Positions 10,180 to 24,478 of a DNA stretch of 64,000 nt are shown here, piece by piece (position 1 is the stretch's first letter; each line of letters opens with the position of its first letter). A program made the position numbers and the translations under genes. The DNA comes from Lelliottia sp. JS-SCA-14 (GTDB taxonomy: Bacteria; Pseudomonadota; Gammaproteobacteria; Enterobacterales; Enterobacteriaceae), in contig NZ_CP141606.1 of NCBI RefSeq assembly GCF_035593345.1, positions 868,001-932,000 on the forward strand, read 5' to 3'. Under the pieces are notes generated by a model. The model ran no database searches. It saw nothing but the letters and a program-made list of their open reading frames with translations, and was not told where the DNA came from.

Positions 10180-10524
10180 ATGAGTGATGACGTAGCGCTG
10201 CCGTTGCAGTTTACCGAAGCAGCAGCCATTAAAGTGAAAAGCCTGATTGCGGATGAAAATAATCCGGAGCTGAAACTGCGCGTATATATTACCGGCGGCG
10301 GTTGCAGCGGCTTCCAGTATGGTTTTACCTTCGACGATCAGATCAACGACGGAGATATGACGATTGAGAAGCAGGGCGTCGCGCTGGTCGTTGACCCGAT
10401 GAGCCTGCAGTATCTGGTTGGCGGCGCGGTGGATTACACCGAAGGCCTGGAAGGCTCGCGCTTTGTGGTGACTAACCCGAACGCGAAAAGCACCTGCGGG
10501 TGTGGTTCTTCGTTCAGCATTTAA
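10180..10524 (+). CDS. erpA: Iron-sulfur cluster insertion protein ErpA
   Basis: A-type carrier that passes [Fe-S] clusters to apo-targets, including the isoprenoid enzymes IspG and IspH. 114 residues, full length. The three conserved cysteines are C42 in [11 protein letters not shown] and C106/C108 in [20 protein letters not shown] eight bases before ATG. Stands alone; a REP pair directly follows the stop codon, separating it from convergent yadS. Confidence 0.97.
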   Translation: MSDDVALPLQFTEAAAIKVKSLIADENNPELKLRVYITGGGCSGFQYGFTFDDQINDGDMTIEKQGVALVVDPMSLQYLVGGAVDYTEGLEGSRFVVTNPNAKSTCGCGSSFSI

Positions 10525-10600
10525 TGCCGGATGCGCTGCGCTTATCCGGCCTACGGGTAAGTGCAGTTTGTAGGCCCGGTAAGCAACGCGCCACCGGGCA
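10525..10600. repeat. BIME: two inverted REP elements between erpA and yadS
   Basis: REP 10525-10554 (tgccggatgcg...atccggcctac) begins immediately after the erpA stop; an inverted partner lies at 10570-10600 (gtaggcccggtaagc...ccaccgggc). It sits between convergent genes and sequences differ slightly from the other two clusters. Confidence 0.88.
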
Positions 10601-10612
10601 AATCAGCCTCTC

Positions 10613-11236
10613 TCAACGCCCATTCTCATCAAGGGCAAACGTCGGCAATTTCAGGTGCCAGCGAATGGCCGCCAGACGAATCACCAGCGTGACCACCATG
10701 CCGATCATCGCCGCGGTTTCCAGCTCAACGCCAAAGGTGTAGAACGCTGTCGCGTGGACAATGCCGCCGATGATACAGGCGGTGGCGTAGATTTCGGTGC
10801 GCAGAATCATCGGGATTTCGCGGGCCAGAATATCGCGGATGATCCCGCCGCCGACGCCGGTCAGGACGCCCATGCAAATCGCCACCAGCGGGCCAGTACC
10901 TGCCATAAAGGCTTTATTGACGCCGATGCCGACAAACACTGCCAGGCCGACGGCATCCAGCACCGGCAGGATCCATTTCGGTAAACGGCGCGGCTGGCGC
11001 ACCAGCACGATCGTCAACAGACAGGTCACCATCGCCACCACCAGATCCGTGGGATCTCTGACCCAAAACACCGGGCCATGATCGAGGGCCATGTCGCGGA
11101 TCGTTCCCCCGCCGACGGCCGTCACTACGCCGAGCACTAACACGCCAAACGGATCCATGCGCAGCTTGCCCGCAAGCAGAACGCCGGAGATAGCAAAAAC
11201 GGCTGTGCCAAGGATATCCAGCCAATAAACGAGCAT
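10613..11236 (-). CDS. yadS: UPF0126/TRIC-family inner membrane protein YadS
   Basis: Small membrane protein of 207 residues with about seven hydrophobic helices built from two repeats of the UPF0126 (glycine-rich, TRIC-like) unit: GKLRMDPFGVLVLGVVTAVGGGTIRD in the first half and a second GICMGVLTGVGGGIIRD-type motif. TRIC homologues are trimeric cation channels; the physiological substrate of YadS is not evident from the sequence. Lies between erpA (convergent) and btuF (same strand, 28-base gap). Confidence 0.9.
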   Translation of the reverse strand: MLVYWLDILGTAVFAISGVLLAGKLRMDPFGVLVLGVVTAVGGGTIRDMALDHGPVFWVRDPTDLVVAMVTCLLTIVLVRQPRRLPKWILPVLDAVGLAVFVGIGVNKAFMAGTGPLVAICMGVLTGVGGGIIRDILAREIPMILRTEIYATACIIGGIVHATAFYTFGVELETAAMIGMVVTLVIRLAAIRWHLKLPTFALDENGR

Positions 11237-11264
11237 TTTTCAATCCTCAGACGATGAGGGTTAA

Positions 11265-12062
11265 TTACTGGCCCTGCGCGAGGGCAGAGCAGAGTTGTTT
11301 TGCGGCGAGGATAATACGCGGGCTTGCGCGTTCAAACCAGTCACTGTGCAGGGCTATAACCGGAATTTTTAGCTGGCTTTGCCAGAATTGTTCAATTTTC
11401 GGAATCTCACTCGCATTCCCAATCACCACAATGGCCTGTGGCTGACGCGCCAGCACCTGTTCGCGGCTGACCTGCGGCCAGGGAACGCGGCTGGCGGCAA
11501 AGATATTTTCACCGCCGCACACCTCCAGAACCTGGTTCTGGATCGAACCTTTTCCGGTGGTAAACAGCGGCTGGCTGCCAAACTGCAGGAACACGCGCTT
11601 TTTATTTGGGGTGTCGTACTTCGCCTTGAGGGCAGCATAGTCGTTCAGCAGCTGCTGTGCGGCCTGTTCGGCCTTTTTCGGCGTTGGGCTCCAGGGGGCT
11701 AACTCGCGTAACGCCTGCGCGACTTGCTCAATGCTGATGGCATCGACCCACAGCACTTTGATGCCCAGTGAGGAGAGTTGATTGACCTGTCGCTCGGCAT
11801 TCCCGCCGCGCCAGGCCAGCACCAGATCAGGCTTGAGCGCCACGATCCGCTCAAGGTTCATCCCCTGCCAGGTCGAGACCTCTTCAATCTTTTTCGCTTC
11901 GGGTGGGTAGTCGGAAAAGCTGCTGACGCCCACAGGGGTGATCCCGGCAGCAAAAGCCAGTTCCGTATTGGCGGGGGAGAGGGTAATGACTCGCGGTGCA
12001 GCGAAAAGCCACGCCGGGGCCAGCAAAAAGAGGGCGACCAGCGCCCTTGAAAACTTAGCCAC
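11265..12062 (-). CDS. btuF: Vitamin B12 periplasmic binding protein BtuF
   Basis: Delivers cobalamin to the BtuCD importer. 265 residues (E. coli 266). The start is a GTG at 12062 giving (M)[20 protein letters not shown], a classical signal peptide cleaved before APRVITLSP; a longer frame to 12116 would add 18 residues with no signal character. Binding-protein motifs include [35 protein letters not shown] and CGGENIF. The GTG start lies 8 bases inside the end of mtn, so the two are probably translationally coupled. btuC and btuD are not adjacent, as in E. coli. Confidence 0.95.
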   Translation of the reverse strand: MAKFSRALVALFLLAPAWLFAAPRVITLSPANTELAFAAGITPVGVSSFSDYPPEAKKIEEVSTWQGMNLERIVALKPDLVLAWRGGNAERQVNQLSSLGIKVLWVDAISIEQVAQALRELAPWSPTPKKAEQAAQQLLNDYAALKAKYDTPNKKRVFLQFGSQPLFTTGKGSIQNQVLEVCGGENIFAASRVPWPQVSREQVLARQPQAIVVIGNASEIPKIEQFWQSQLKIPVIALHSDWFERASPRIILAAKQLCSALAQGQ

Positions 12063-12753
12063 GCGCCAGTTTCTGCACCAGGGTTTCAACCATGATGGTG
12101 GACTGTTTGGCGGCAACCGCCAGGAACTCGTCGAAGCTCAGGTGGGATTGCTGATCGGCTACGTCGGAGATGGCGCGAACCACCACAAACGGCACGCTGA
12201 AGTTATGGCACACGTGTGCAATCGCGGTCGCTTCCATTTCTACGGCAATCGCCTGCGGGAAGTTGTGGCGGATTTTCGCCAGGCCCACGGAGCCGTTGAT
12301 AAAGGCGTCGCCGCTGACAATCAGGCCGCGTACGGCGTTCAGGTTCAGCTCGGCGATGCAGCTTTCTGCCGCAGCAATCAGCTTATCGTCGGCTTTAAAG
12401 CCTGCCGGACAGCCAGGCAGCTGGCCATACTCGTAACCGAATGCCGTCACATCGGCATCGTGATAGCGCGCTTCATCGGAGACCACGATATCGCCCACTT
12501 TCAGCGTAGGAGCCAGACCGCCAGCGGAACCGGTGTTGATGATCACATCCGGTTTACAGCGCTCAAGCAGCAGGGTCGCGCCCAGTGCTGCCGCCACTTT
12601 ACCGATGCCTGATTTCAGCAGAGCGACGTCAGTCCCGTTCAGCTGGCCGGTGTAGATTTCACACCCACCCAGAGAGAGGGTCTGACAGTTCTCAATTTTG
12701 TCACGCAGGAGCGTAACTTCTTCTTCCATTGCACCAATAATGCCGATTTTCAT
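12055..12753 (-). CDS. mtn: 5'-methylthioadenosine/S-adenosylhomocysteine nucleosidase
   Basis: Cleaves MTA, SAH and 5'-deoxyadenosine, removing inhibitory by-products of SAM chemistry and feeding methionine salvage and the LuxS pathway. 232 residues, full length. N-terminal [16 protein letters not shown] contains the conserved E12; the catalytic aspartate is in [19 protein letters not shown] (near residue 197); GSAGGL and [12 protein letters not shown] complete the purine and ribose pockets. Divergent from dgt, upstream of and overlapping btuF. Confidence 0.97.
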   Translation of the reverse strand: MKIGIIGAMEEEVTLLRDKIENCQTLSLGGCEIYTGQLNGTDVALLKSGIGKVAAALGATLLLERCKPDVIINTGSAGGLAPTLKVGDIVVSDEARYHDADVTAFGYEYGQLPGCPAGFKADDKLIAAAESCIAELNLNAVRGLIVSGDAFINGSVGLAKIRHNFPQAIAVEMEATAIAHVCHNFSVPFVVVRAISDVADQQSHLSFDEFLAVAAKQSTIMVETLVQKLARG

Positions 12754-12835
12754 AGATTTACTCGCGATGTGCCTTGTTAAGATGCATAGTCTATCATGCG
12801 CATCAGGGGAAACGCATTCTCAGGCGGGGGAGCTC

Positions 12836-14350
12836 ATGGCACCAATCGATTTTCGCAATAAAATTAACTGGCATCGTCGTTTCCGTTCTCCGCAGGGAGA
12901 AAAGAGCGAGCACGAGATCCTGCGTATCTTCGAAAGCGATCGCGGGCGCATTGTGAACTCGCCGGCGATCCGCCGCCTGCAGCAAAAAACCCAGGTCTTC
13001 CCGCTGGAGCGCAATGCCGCCGTCCGCACGCGTCTGACCCATTCCATGGAAGTACAGCAGGTCGGGCGCTACATTGCCAAAGAGATTTTAAGCCGTCTGA
13101 AAGAGCAGCGTTTGCTGGAAACCTACGGTCTGGATGAACTCACCGGGCCGTTCGAAAGCATCGTCGAGATGGCCTGCCTGATGCACGACATCGGCAACCC
13201 GCCGTTCGGCCATTTCGGCGAGGCGGCGATCAACGACTGGTTCAAACAGAAACTTTTCCCGTCCGATGCGGCAAGTCAGCCCCTGAGCGAAGACCGCTGC
13301 ATCTTCAGAGCCCTAAAACTGCGCGAAGGCGAAGAGGCCTTAAACGACCTGCGGCGCAAGGTGCGTCAGGATCTCTGCCAGTTCGAAGGCAATGCCCAGG
13401 GGATTCGTCTGGTGCACTCCCTGATGCGCATGAACCTGACGTGGGCGCAGGTGGGCTGCATTCTCAAATATACCCGCCCGGCGTGGTGGATGGGTGAACC
13501 GCCCGCGTCGCACAGCTATTTGATGAAAAAGCCCGGCTATTATTTGTCGGAAGAACGCTATATTGAAAGGCTGCGTAAAGAACTTTCACTGACCCCGCAC
13601 GGGCGCTTTCCATTGACGTGGATTATGGAAGCCGCTGACGATATTTCCTATTGCGTGGCCGATCTGGAAGACGCCGTTGAGAAAAGAATATTTAGCGTCG
13701 AGGAGCTTTATCAGCATCTTTACGACGCCTGGGGCAAACATGAAAAAGGCTCGCTCTTTTCTCAGGTGGTCGAAAACGCGTGGGAAAAATCCCGTTCCAA
13801 TTCATTGAGTCGCAGTACGGAAGATCAGTTCTTTATGTATTTGCGGGTCAATACCTTAAATAAACTGGTGCCCTACGCGGCGTCGCGTTTTATCGACAAT
13901 TTACCGGCGATTTTTAGCGGTGAGTTTAATCATGCGCTGCTGGAAGATGACAGCGGGTTTAGCCAACTTCTTGAGTTGTATAAAGATGTCGCCATGCGCC
14001 ACGTCTTCAGTCATCCGGATGTTGAACAGCTGGAATTACAGGGCTATCGGGTGATCAGCGGCCTGCTGGAAATCTATCGACCGCTGCTGCAATTATCTGT
14101 CGACGACTTTACCGAGCTGGTGGAAAAAGATCGCATCAAACGTTTGCCGATTGAAACGCGGTTGCTGCATAAACTCTCGACTCGTCATCGACTTGCCTAC
14201 GTTGAAACGGTCAGTAAAATCGATCGCGAATCCGTGCAGTGGCCGGTTCTGGAATATTATTATCGCTGCCGTCTTATTCAGGACTATATCAGCGGCATGA
14301 CCGATTTGTATGCCTGGGATGAATACCGCCGCCTGATGGCAGTGGAATAA
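12836..14350 (+). CDS. dgt: Deoxyguanosinetriphosphate triphosphohydrolase
   Basis: Hydrolyses dGTP to deoxyguanosine and tripolyphosphate, affecting dNTP balance. 504 residues (E. coli 505). Start at ATG 12836 because it has the strong purine-rich RBS GGCGGGGGAG and reproduces the known N-terminus MAxIDFRxKINWHRR; a longer open frame upstream runs through the mtn promoter. The HD-domain metal ligands are visible in [13 protein letters not shown] and [16 protein letters not shown], with a further conserved aspartate in [16 protein letters not shown]. Followed by degP. Confidence 0.96.
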   Translation: MAPIDFRNKINWHRRFRSPQGEKSEHEILRIFESDRGRIVNSPAIRRLQQKTQVFPLERNAAVRTRLTHSMEVQQVGRYIAKEILSRLKEQRLLETYGLDELTGPFESIVEMACLMHDIGNPPFGHFGEAAINDWFKQKLFPSDAASQPLSEDRCIFRALKLREGEEALNDLRRKVRQDLCQFEGNAQGIRLVHSLMRMNLTWAQVGCILKYTRPAWWMGEPPASHSYLMKKPGYYLSEERYIERLRKELSLTPHGRFPLTWIMEAADDISYCVADLEDAVEKRIFSVEELYQHLYDAWGKHEKGSLFSQVVENAWEKSRSNSLSRSTEDQFFMYLRVNTLNKLVPYAASRFIDNLPAIFSGEFNHALLEDDSGFSQLLELYKDVAMRHVFSHPDVEQLELQGYRVISGLLEIYRPLLQLSVDDFTELVEKDRIKRLPIETRLLHKLSTRHRLAYVETVSKIDRESVQWPVLEYYYRCRLIQDYISGMTDLYAWDEYRRLMAVE

Positions 14351-14408
14351 TGAATGAGTTTTGTAAAGACAAACAATAAATTTTTACTTTTTCCAAAAAC
14401 TTAATCCC

Positions 14409-14436
14409 GGAACTTCGGGCTATAAAACGAATCTGA
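14409..14436 (+). promoter_or_regulatory. Sigma-E promoter of degP
   Basis: GGAACTT at 14409-14415, 16-base spacer, TCTGA at 14432-14436: a near-perfect match to the sigma-E consensus and closely similar to the known E. coli degP promoter. It lies 45 bases before the degP start. Confidence 0.88.
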
Positions 14437-14480
14437 CGTACACAGCAATTTTGCGTTATCTGTAAATCGAGATTGAGAAC

Positions 14481-15929
14481 ATGAAAAAAACCACATTAGC
14501 AATGAGTGCACTGGCTCTGAGTTTAGGTTTAGCGTTATCCCCTCTGACTGCAACCGCAGCGGAGACCGCATCGTCGGCCGCTACGGCGCAGCCGATGCCA
14601 AGCCTTGCCCCGATGCTCGAAAAAGTGATGCCATCGGTGGTGAGTATTAACGTTGAGGGGAGCACGACCGTTAATACACCGCGCATGCCGCGCAACTTCC
14701 AGCAGTTCTTCGGTGATAACTCACCGTTCTGCCAGGACGGTTCTCCGTTCCAGAGCTCCCCATTCTGTCAGGGTGGCGGCGCTGGTGATGACGCCCCAGG
14801 CGGCGGTAACGGCGGCGGCCAGCAGCAGAAATTCATGGCCCTGGGTTCAGGCGTGATCATTGATGCGGCGAAAGGCTATGTCGTGACTAACAACCACGTG
14901 GTCGACAACGCCAGCACCATCAAAGTGCAGCTGAGCGATGGCCGTAAATTTGATGCCAAAGTGGTGGGTAAAGATCCGCGCTCTGACATCGCCCTGATCC
15001 AGATTCAGGATCCGAAAAACCTGACGGCGATTAAACTGGCTGACTCCGATGCCCTGCGCGTTGGTGATTACACCGTCGCTATCGGTAACCCGTTTGGTCT
15101 GGGTGAAACCGTGACCTCCGGTATCGTTTCTGCGCTGGGTCGTAGCGGCCTGAACGCGGAAAACTACGAGAACTTTATCCAGACCGATGCGGCGATTAAC
15201 CGCGGTAACTCCGGCGGCGCGCTGGTGAACCTGAACGGTGAACTGATCGGGATTAACACCGCGATCCTGGCACCGGACGGCGGCAACATCGGTATCGGCT
15301 TTGCGATCCCGAGTAACATGGTGAAAAACCTGACCGGTCAGATGGTTGAATTTGGCCAGGTGAAACGCGGCGAGCTGGGCATTCTGGGTACCGAACTGAA
15401 CTCCGAGCTGGCAAAAGCGATGAAAGTGGACGCTCAGCGTGGCGCATTCGTCAGCCAGGTGATGCCGAACTCCTCTGCGGCGAAAGCCGGTATCAAGGCG
15501 GGTGACGTGATCACCACCCTGAACGGCAAGCCAATCAGCAGCTTTGCGGCGCTGCGTGCTGAAGTCGGCTCTATGCCGGTCGGCAGCAAAGTGTCCCTCG
15601 GCCTGCTGCGTGACGGCAAACCGGTGAACGTGAGCCTGGAGCTGCAGCAGAGCAGCCAGAATCAGGTCGACTCCAGCACCATCTTTAGCGGCATCGAAGG
15701 TGCGGATATGAGCAACAAAGGCGCAGATAAAGGCGTGGTGGTGAATGATGTTAAAGCCAGCTCCCCGGCAGCGCGTATCGGCCTGAAAAAAGGCGATGTG
15801 ATTATCGGCGCGAACCAGCAGCCGGTGAAAAACATTGCTGAACTGCGCAAAATTCTCGACAGCAAACCAACGGTGCTGGCGCTGAATATCCAGCGTGGTG
15901 ACACCAGCCTGTACCTGTTAATGCAGTAA
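14481..15929 (+). CDS. degP: Periplasmic serine endoprotease/chaperone DegP (HtrA)
   Basis: Degrades and refolds misfolded envelope proteins in the periplasm. 482 residues (E. coli 474). Signal peptide residues 1-27 ending TATA-AE. Catalytic triad H139 (VVTNNHVVDNA), D169 (DPRSDIALIQ) and S244 (NRGNSGGALV) are all present. The regulatory loop near residues 78-115 contains C84 and C96 and a Gly-rich insert (GGGAGDDAPGGGNGGG) that accounts for the extra length. Two PDZ domains follow (about residues 280-375 and 390-480). Driven by a sigma-E promoter and closed by a strong terminator, so monocistronic. Confidence 0.97.
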   Translation: MKKTTLAMSALALSLGLALSPLTATAAETASSAATAQPMPSLAPMLEKVMPSVVSINVEGSTTVNTPRMPRNFQQFFGDNSPFCQDGSPFQSSPFCQGGGAGDDAPGGGNGGGQQQKFMALGSGVIIDAAKGYVVTNNHVVDNASTIKVQLSDGRKFDAKVVGKDPRSDIALIQIQDPKNLTAIKLADSDALRVGDYTVAIGNPFGLGETVTSGIVSALGRSGLNAENYENFIQTDAAINRGNSGGALVNLNGELIGINTAILAPDGGNIGIGFAIPSNMVKNLTGQMVEFGQVKRGELGILGTELNSELAKAMKVDAQRGAFVSQVMPNSSAAKAGIKAGDVITTLNGKPISSFAALRAEVGSMPVGSKVSLGLLRDGKPVNVSLELQQSSQNQVDSSTIFSGIEGADMSNKGADKGVVVNDVKASSPAARIGLKKGDVIIGANQQPVKNIAELRKILDSKPTVLALNIQRGDTSLYLLMQ

Positions 15930-15936
15930 TCTCTCC

Positions 15937-15969
15937 AACCCCTGCCTGAGTGCAGGCAGGGGTTTCTTC
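15937..15969 (+). terminator. Rho-independent terminator of degP
   Basis: Perfect 12-bp stem AACCCCTGCCTG / CAGGCAGGGGTT, AGTG loop, followed by TCTTCGTTT, 8 bases after the degP stop. Confidence 0.9.
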
Positions 15970-16082
15970 GTTTCTGTGACCCTTTCCACAAGTCCATACT
16001 TCTCTCCCTGACTTTGTGCATCCGCACAATGCCACACCCTTTGAACTCCCCTATGCTTGAGCTCTGCTCACAGGAGGGGTAC

Positions 16083-17240
16083 ATGGCTGGCTGGCATCTC
16101 GATACCAAAATGGCGCAGGAAATCGTGGCACGAACCATGCGCATCATTGATACCAATATCAACGTGATGGATGCCCGTGGGCGAATCATCGGCAGCGGCG
16201 ATCGTGAGCGCATTGGGGAATTGCACGAAGGCGCGCTTCTGGTGCTCTCCCAGGGGCGGGTGGTGGATATCGACGACGCAGTGGCACGGCACCTGCACGG
16301 CGTGCGTCAGGGGATCAACCTGCCGCTGCGCCTCGAAGGGGAGATCGTCGGCGTCATCGGTTTGACCGGTGAACCGGAATCCCTGCGCAAATACGGTGAA
16401 CTGGTCTGTATGACCGCCGAGATGATGCTCGAGCAGTCGCGTCTGATGCACCTCCTGGCGCAGGACAGCCGTCTGCGCGAAGAGCTGGTGATGAACCTGA
16501 TCCAGGCCGAAGAGCATACGCCTGCGCTGACGGAGTGGGCGCAGCGTCTGGGCATCGATCTCAATCAGCCGCGCGTGGTGGCGGTGATTGAAGTGGACAG
16601 CGGCCAGCTCGGCGTGGACAGCGCGATGGCGGAGCTGCAGCAGCTGCAAAATGCGCTGGCGACGCCGGAGCGCAATAACCTGGTGGCGATTGTGTCCCTG
16701 ACCGAGATGGTGGTCCTGAAACCGGCGCTGAATCAGTTTGGCCGCTGGGATGCGGAAGATCATCGTCGTCGCGTTGAGCAGCTTATCGCGCGGATGAAAG
16801 AGAACGGCCAACTGCGTTTTCGCGTCGCCCTCGGCAACTATTTCACCGGGCCGGGCAGCATCGCCCGTTCCTGGCGCACGGCGCGCACCACCATGATGGT
16901 GGGGAAACAGCGGATGCCCGAAAGTAGGGGTTATTTCTATCAGGATCTAATGCTGCCCGTGCTGCTCGACAGTCTTCGCGGCGGCTGGCAGGCAAATGAG
17001 CTGGCGCGGCCATTGGTGCGTCTCAAGGCGATGGATAACAACGGGCTGCTGCGCCGGACGCTGCAGGCCTGGTTTCGCCATAACGTGCAGCCGCTGGCGA
17101 CCTCGAAAGCGCTGTTTATTCATCGCAATACGCTGGAGTACCGGTTGAACCGGATTTCGGAGCTGACGGGGTTAGATCTGGGCAATTTCGATGACAGGCT
17201 GTTGCTGTATGTGGCGTTGCAGCTGGATGAGCAAAGGTGA
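16083..17240 (+). CDS. cdaR: Carbohydrate diacid regulator CdaR
   Basis: Transcription activator of glucarate, galactarate and glycerate utilisation genes. 385 residues, identical length to E. coli, when started at MAGWHLDTK behind the RBS GGAGGGG (16073-16079). N-terminal diacid-sensing domain (ARTMRIIDTNINVMDARGRI, about residues 1-140), a linker GGDEF-like region, and a C-terminal PucR-type helix-turn-helix (ATSKALFIHRNTLEYRLNRI, residues about 340-365). No target operon is next to it in this window. Three REP elements follow. Confidence 0.95.
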   Translation: MAGWHLDTKMAQEIVARTMRIIDTNINVMDARGRIIGSGDRERIGELHEGALLVLSQGRVVDIDDAVARHLHGVRQGINLPLRLEGEIVGVIGLTGEPESLRKYGELVCMTAEMMLEQSRLMHLLAQDSRLREELVMNLIQAEEHTPALTEWAQRLGIDLNQPRVVAVIEVDSGQLGVDSAMAELQQLQNALATPERNNLVAIVSLTEMVVLKPALNQFGRWDAEDHRRRVEQLIARMKENGQLRFRVALGNYFTGPGSIARSWRTARTTMMVGKQRMPESRGYFYQDLMLPVLLDSLRGGWQANELARPLVRLKAMDNNGLLRRTLQAWFRHNVQPLATSKALFIHRNTLEYRLNRISELTGLDLGNFDDRLLLYVALQLDEQR

Positions 17241-17250
17241 GTCATTCATG

Positions 17251-17394
17251 CCTGGTGGCGTTGCGCTTACCGGGCCAACAAGGTCACCGCACCAGTGGCG
17301 GGATCGTAGGCCCGGTAAGCGCAGCGCCACCGGGCGTTTAACTGTACGAACCTCACCTTTGTGCCGGGTGGCGGCTTCGCCTTACCCGGCCTAC
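17251..17394. repeat. Cluster of three REP elements between cdaR and yaeH
   Basis: REPs at 17251-17276 (cctggtggcgttgcg...ccgggcc), 17306-17335 (gtaggcccggtaagcgcagc...gggc) and 17363-17394 (gccgggtggcgg...cggcctac), alternating in orientation, fill the gap between the convergent genes cdaR and yaeH. The third is identical to the REP at 7144-7175. Confidence 0.88.
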
Positions 17395-17415
17395 AGGGAG
17401 GTCGCACCAGAGCAT

Positions 17416-17805
17416 TTACTTTCCGCGCGTTAACTTCTCAAGATCCGATTCGATTTCGCTGATCTTGTTGGTCACAACACTTTCCAGATGACGCAGGTCA
17501 TCCAGGATCTTACGTTTAAGATCGACTTCAGTGCGATCGCGCTGGCAGATCTGATCGAGTTCATCAATGACATAGCGGAGATTCGGGCTGATTTCCTGAA
17601 CCTCTTTATACCCCTGGCCGACGCCATCGGCGACGACGGTTTTACGTTGACGCGGGTATTTGAACTTCACGCTCTTCGCGAAAAACTCTCCTTTGTCCTT
17701 GTGAAAATAGATTTTCAGAATATCGTTGTTCGCTTCCTGGCGGAGGCTGTAACGATCAATTTCATCAGGATTGGTAATGCCCAGACTTTTCAGATTATCG
17801 TACAT
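17416..17805 (-). CDS. yaeH: UPF0325 family protein YaeH
   Basis: Conserved enterobacterial protein of unknown function, 129 residues (E. coli 128). Sequence [10 protein letters not shown]... is highly conserved; it is charged and soluble with no signal peptide, with a basic [15 protein letters not shown] segment in the middle and a helical, probably coiled C-terminal third (about residues 80-128, [20 protein letters not shown]). Sits between cdaR (convergent) and dapD (same strand, but separated by dapD's terminator). No function can be assigned. Confidence 0.9.
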   Translation of the reverse strand: MYDNLKSLGITNPDEIDRYSLRQEANNDILKIYFHKDKGEFFAKSVKFKYPRQRKTVVADGVGQGYKEVQEISPNLRYVIDELDQICQRDRTEVDLKRKILDDLRHLESVVTNKISEIESDLEKLTRGK

Positions 17806-17880
17806 AGCGGTACCCTTGAGCTCAACATAACCTATGAATAATTAACGAAAAAATCTATCTTCGCCACCATCAGATGTAAA

Positions 17881-17904
17881 AAAAGCGGGGTGGCCCCCGC
17901 TTTT
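17881..17904 (-). terminator. Terminator of dapD
   Basis: Stem AAAAGCGGGG / CCCCGCTTTT with a 4-base loop, 12 bases beyond the dapD stop codon; on the minus strand it ends in a long T-run. The T-run exists on both sides, but only dapD transcription enters it. Confidence 0.88.
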
Positions 17905-17916
17905 TGTTATACCCGA

Positions 17917-18741
17917 TTAATCGATGGTACGCAGCAGTTCGTTGATGCCGACTTTGCCGCGCGTTTTCGCATCGACTTTTTTCACGATAACCGCACAGTA
18001 CAGGCTGTATTTGCCATCTTTCGACGGCAGGTTGCCGGAGACAACAACAGAACCCGCCGGTACGCGGCCATAATGCACTTCACCCGTTTCACGATCGTAA
18101 ATGCGGGTGCTCTGACCGATGTAAACGCCCATGGAGATCACCGAGCCTTCTTCTACGATCACGCCTTCAACTACTTCTGAACGCGCACCGATGAAGCAGT
18201 TATCTTCGATGATGGTTGGGTTGGCCTGCAGTGGCTCAAGCACGCCACCGATGCCGACGCCGCCGGACAGGTGAACGTTTTTACCGATCTGCGCGCAAGA
18301 ACCGACGGTTGCCCAGGTATCCACCATGGTGCCTTCGTCAACGTAGGCACCGATGTTCACGTATGAAGGCATCAGTACAGTGTTGCGTGCGATGTATGCA
18401 CCCTGGCGAACGGCCGCAGGTGGAACCACGCGGAAACCTTCTTTCTGGAAACGCGCTTCGTCGTAATCAGCGAATTTCATCGGCACTTTATCGAAGTAGC
18501 GGCTTTCAGCTCCGTCGATAACCTGGTTATCGTTAATGCGGAAAGAGAGCAGCACGGCTTTCTTAAGCCACTGATGAGTTACCCACTGGCCGTCAATTTT
18601 TTCCGCGACACGCAGCGCGCCGGAATCAAGCAGAGAAATCACCTGATTCACCGCTTCGCGGGTGACGGTATCCACATTTGCCGGGGTAATTTCGGCGCGA
18701 CGCTCAAAGGCGGACTCAATAACGTTCTGTAACTGCTGCAT
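17917..18741 (-). CDS. dapD: 2,3,4,5-tetrahydropyridine-2,6-dicarboxylate N-succinyltransferase
   Basis: Succinyl-CoA-dependent step of the diaminopimelate/lysine pathway, cytoplasmic. 274 residues, same as E. coli, starting at [18 protein letters not shown]; a frame open 33 bases upstream has no support. The C-terminal half is a left-handed beta-helix of hexapeptide repeats ([47 protein letters not shown]). N-terminal helical domain about residues 1-100. Lies 34 bases downstream of glnD on the same strand. Confidence 0.97.
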   Translation of the reverse strand: MQQLQNVIESAFERRAEITPANVDTVTREAVNQVISLLDSGALRVAEKIDGQWVTHQWLKKAVLLSFRINDNQVIDGAESRYFDKVPMKFADYDEARFQKEGFRVVPPAAVRQGAYIARNTVLMPSYVNIGAYVDEGTMVDTWATVGSCAQIGKNVHLSGGVGIGGVLEPLQANPTIIEDNCFIGARSEVVEGVIVEEGSVISMGVYIGQSTRIYDRETGEVHYGRVPAGSVVVSGNLPSKDGKYSLYCAVIVKKVDAKTRGKVGINELLRTID

Positions 18742-18775
18742 TGTTTTTACTCTTTCCATTTCACTAAAAAACACG

Positions 18776-22310
<3,535 letters not shown>

Positions 22311-22431
22311 GTAATCTGTCCATCGGTGTCGATTTTTTCGACAATACTAGTCTAAGTGTTGTCAATGGTACCAGTCTGGAGCGTTGCCTGCCAAATTGAG
22401 AATCATTAACAGCACACACCGCCAACAACTG

Positions 22432-22461
22432 TTGGTTTATGGTGGCGTTTTGTGGTATAAA
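22432..22461 (+). promoter_or_regulatory. rpsB-tsf promoter
   Basis: TTGGTT at 22432-22437, 18-base spacer, and an extended -10 TGG-TATAAA at 22453-22461 followed by a GC-rich GCGCGCC discriminator typical of stringently controlled translation genes. Assignment is by pattern; the start site was not mapped. Confidence 0.6.
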
Positions 22462-22499
22462 GCGCGCCGGACTTCCGATCCATTTGTCATACACAAGAT

Positions 22500-23358
<859 letters not shown>

Positions 23359-23392
23359 TAAGGTCCTCCCTTATTTAGTACCGTGTATAAAT

Positions 23393-23417
23393 AGGGGCCT
23401 CTATCTGGCCCCTTTTT
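23393..23417 (+). terminator. rpsB-tsf attenuator
   Basis: Stem AGGGGCC / GGCCCCT with a 7-base loop and a TTTTT tract, 34 bases after rpsB and 60 bases before tsf. In E. coli a partial terminator at this place adjusts the S2:EF-Ts ratio. Confidence 0.85.
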
Positions 23418-23477
23418 CACTTTTAAGACTGTCTGGTTTCTTAAGCCGGGCAGGACATCTCTCCCGAGGATTAAAGA

Positions 23478-24329
23478 ATGGCTGAAATTACCGCATCCCT
23501 GGTAAAAGAGCTGCGCGAGCGTACTGGCGCAGGCATGATGGATTGCAAAAAAGCGCTGACTGAAGCGAACGGCGACATCGAGCTGGCAATCGAAAACATG
23601 CGTAAATCCGGCGCAATCAAAGCGGCGAAAAAAGCAGGTAACGTTGCAGCTGACGGCGTGATCATCACCAAAATCGACGGCACCTACGGCATCATTCTGG
23701 AAGTTAACTGCCAGACTGACTTCGTGGCTAAAGACGGCGGTTTCCAGGCTTTCGCTAACAAAGTACTGGACGCAGCTGTTGCTGGCAAAATCACTGACGT
23801 TGACGTTCTGAAAGCACAGTTCGAAGAAGAACGTGTTGCTCTGGTTGCTAAAATCGGTGAGAACATCAACATCCGTCGTGTTGCTGCACTGGAAGGCGAA
23901 GTTCTGGGTTCATACCAGCACGGCGCTCGTATCGGTGTACTGGTTGCTGCTAAAGGCGCTGACGAAGAGCTGGTTAAACAGCTGGCTATGCACATCGCTG
24001 CAAGCAAACCAGAATTCGTTAAACCAGAAGACGTGTCTGCTGAAGTGGTAGAAAAAGAGTACCAGGTTCAGCTGGACATCGCTATGCAGTCTGGCAAGCC
24101 GAAAGAAATCGCAGAGAAAATGGTTGAAGGCCGCATGAAGAAATTCACCGGCGAAGTTTCTCTGACTGGCCAGCCTTTCGTTATGGATCCAAGCAAGTCT
24201 GTTGCTCAGCTGCTGAAAGAGCACAACGCTGACGTGACTGGCTTCATCCGCTTCGAAGTGGGCGAAGGCATCGAGAAAGTTGAAACTGACTTCGCAGCAG
24301 AAGTTGCTGCAATGTCCAAGCAGTCTTAA
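23478..24329 (+). CDS. tsf: Elongation factor Ts
   Basis: Nucleotide exchange factor for EF-Tu. 283 residues (E. coli 283). N-terminal UBA-like domain [27 protein letters not shown], the EF-Tu contact motif CQTDFVAKD near residue 80, and the core subdomains. Codon usage is highly biased. Likely co-transcribed with rpsB by read-through and ended by a terminator right after the stop. Confidence 0.98.
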   Translation: MAEITASLVKELRERTGAGMMDCKKALTEANGDIELAIENMRKSGAIKAAKKAGNVAADGVIITKIDGTYGIILEVNCQTDFVAKDGGFQAFANKVLDAAVAGKITDVDVLKAQFEEERVALVAKIGENINIRRVAALEGEVLGSYQHGARIGVLVAAKGADEELVKQLAMHIAASKPEFVKPEDVSAEVVEKEYQVQLDIAMQSGKPKEIAEKMVEGRMKKFTGEVSLTGQPFVMDPSKSVAQLLKEHNADVTGFIRFEVGEGIEKVETDFAAEVAAMSKQS

Positions 24330-24337
24330 TGATTGCG

Positions 24338-24366
24338 AAGGAGCCGCCTGAGGGCGGCTTCTTTTT
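24338..24366 (+). terminator. Terminator of tsf
   Basis: Stem GAGCCGCC / GGCGGCTT with TGAG loop and a CTTTTT tail, 9-12 bases after the tsf stop. Confidence 0.88.
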
Positions 24367-24478
24367 GCCCCTCGTGTGTAAATCAGACAGACTCCGCTAG
24401 TTTCTGTGCTGATATGCGACATACAATGTCGCCAGAATTAACCCCCATCTTAATCGTTGACAGTCTCAGGAAAGAAAC

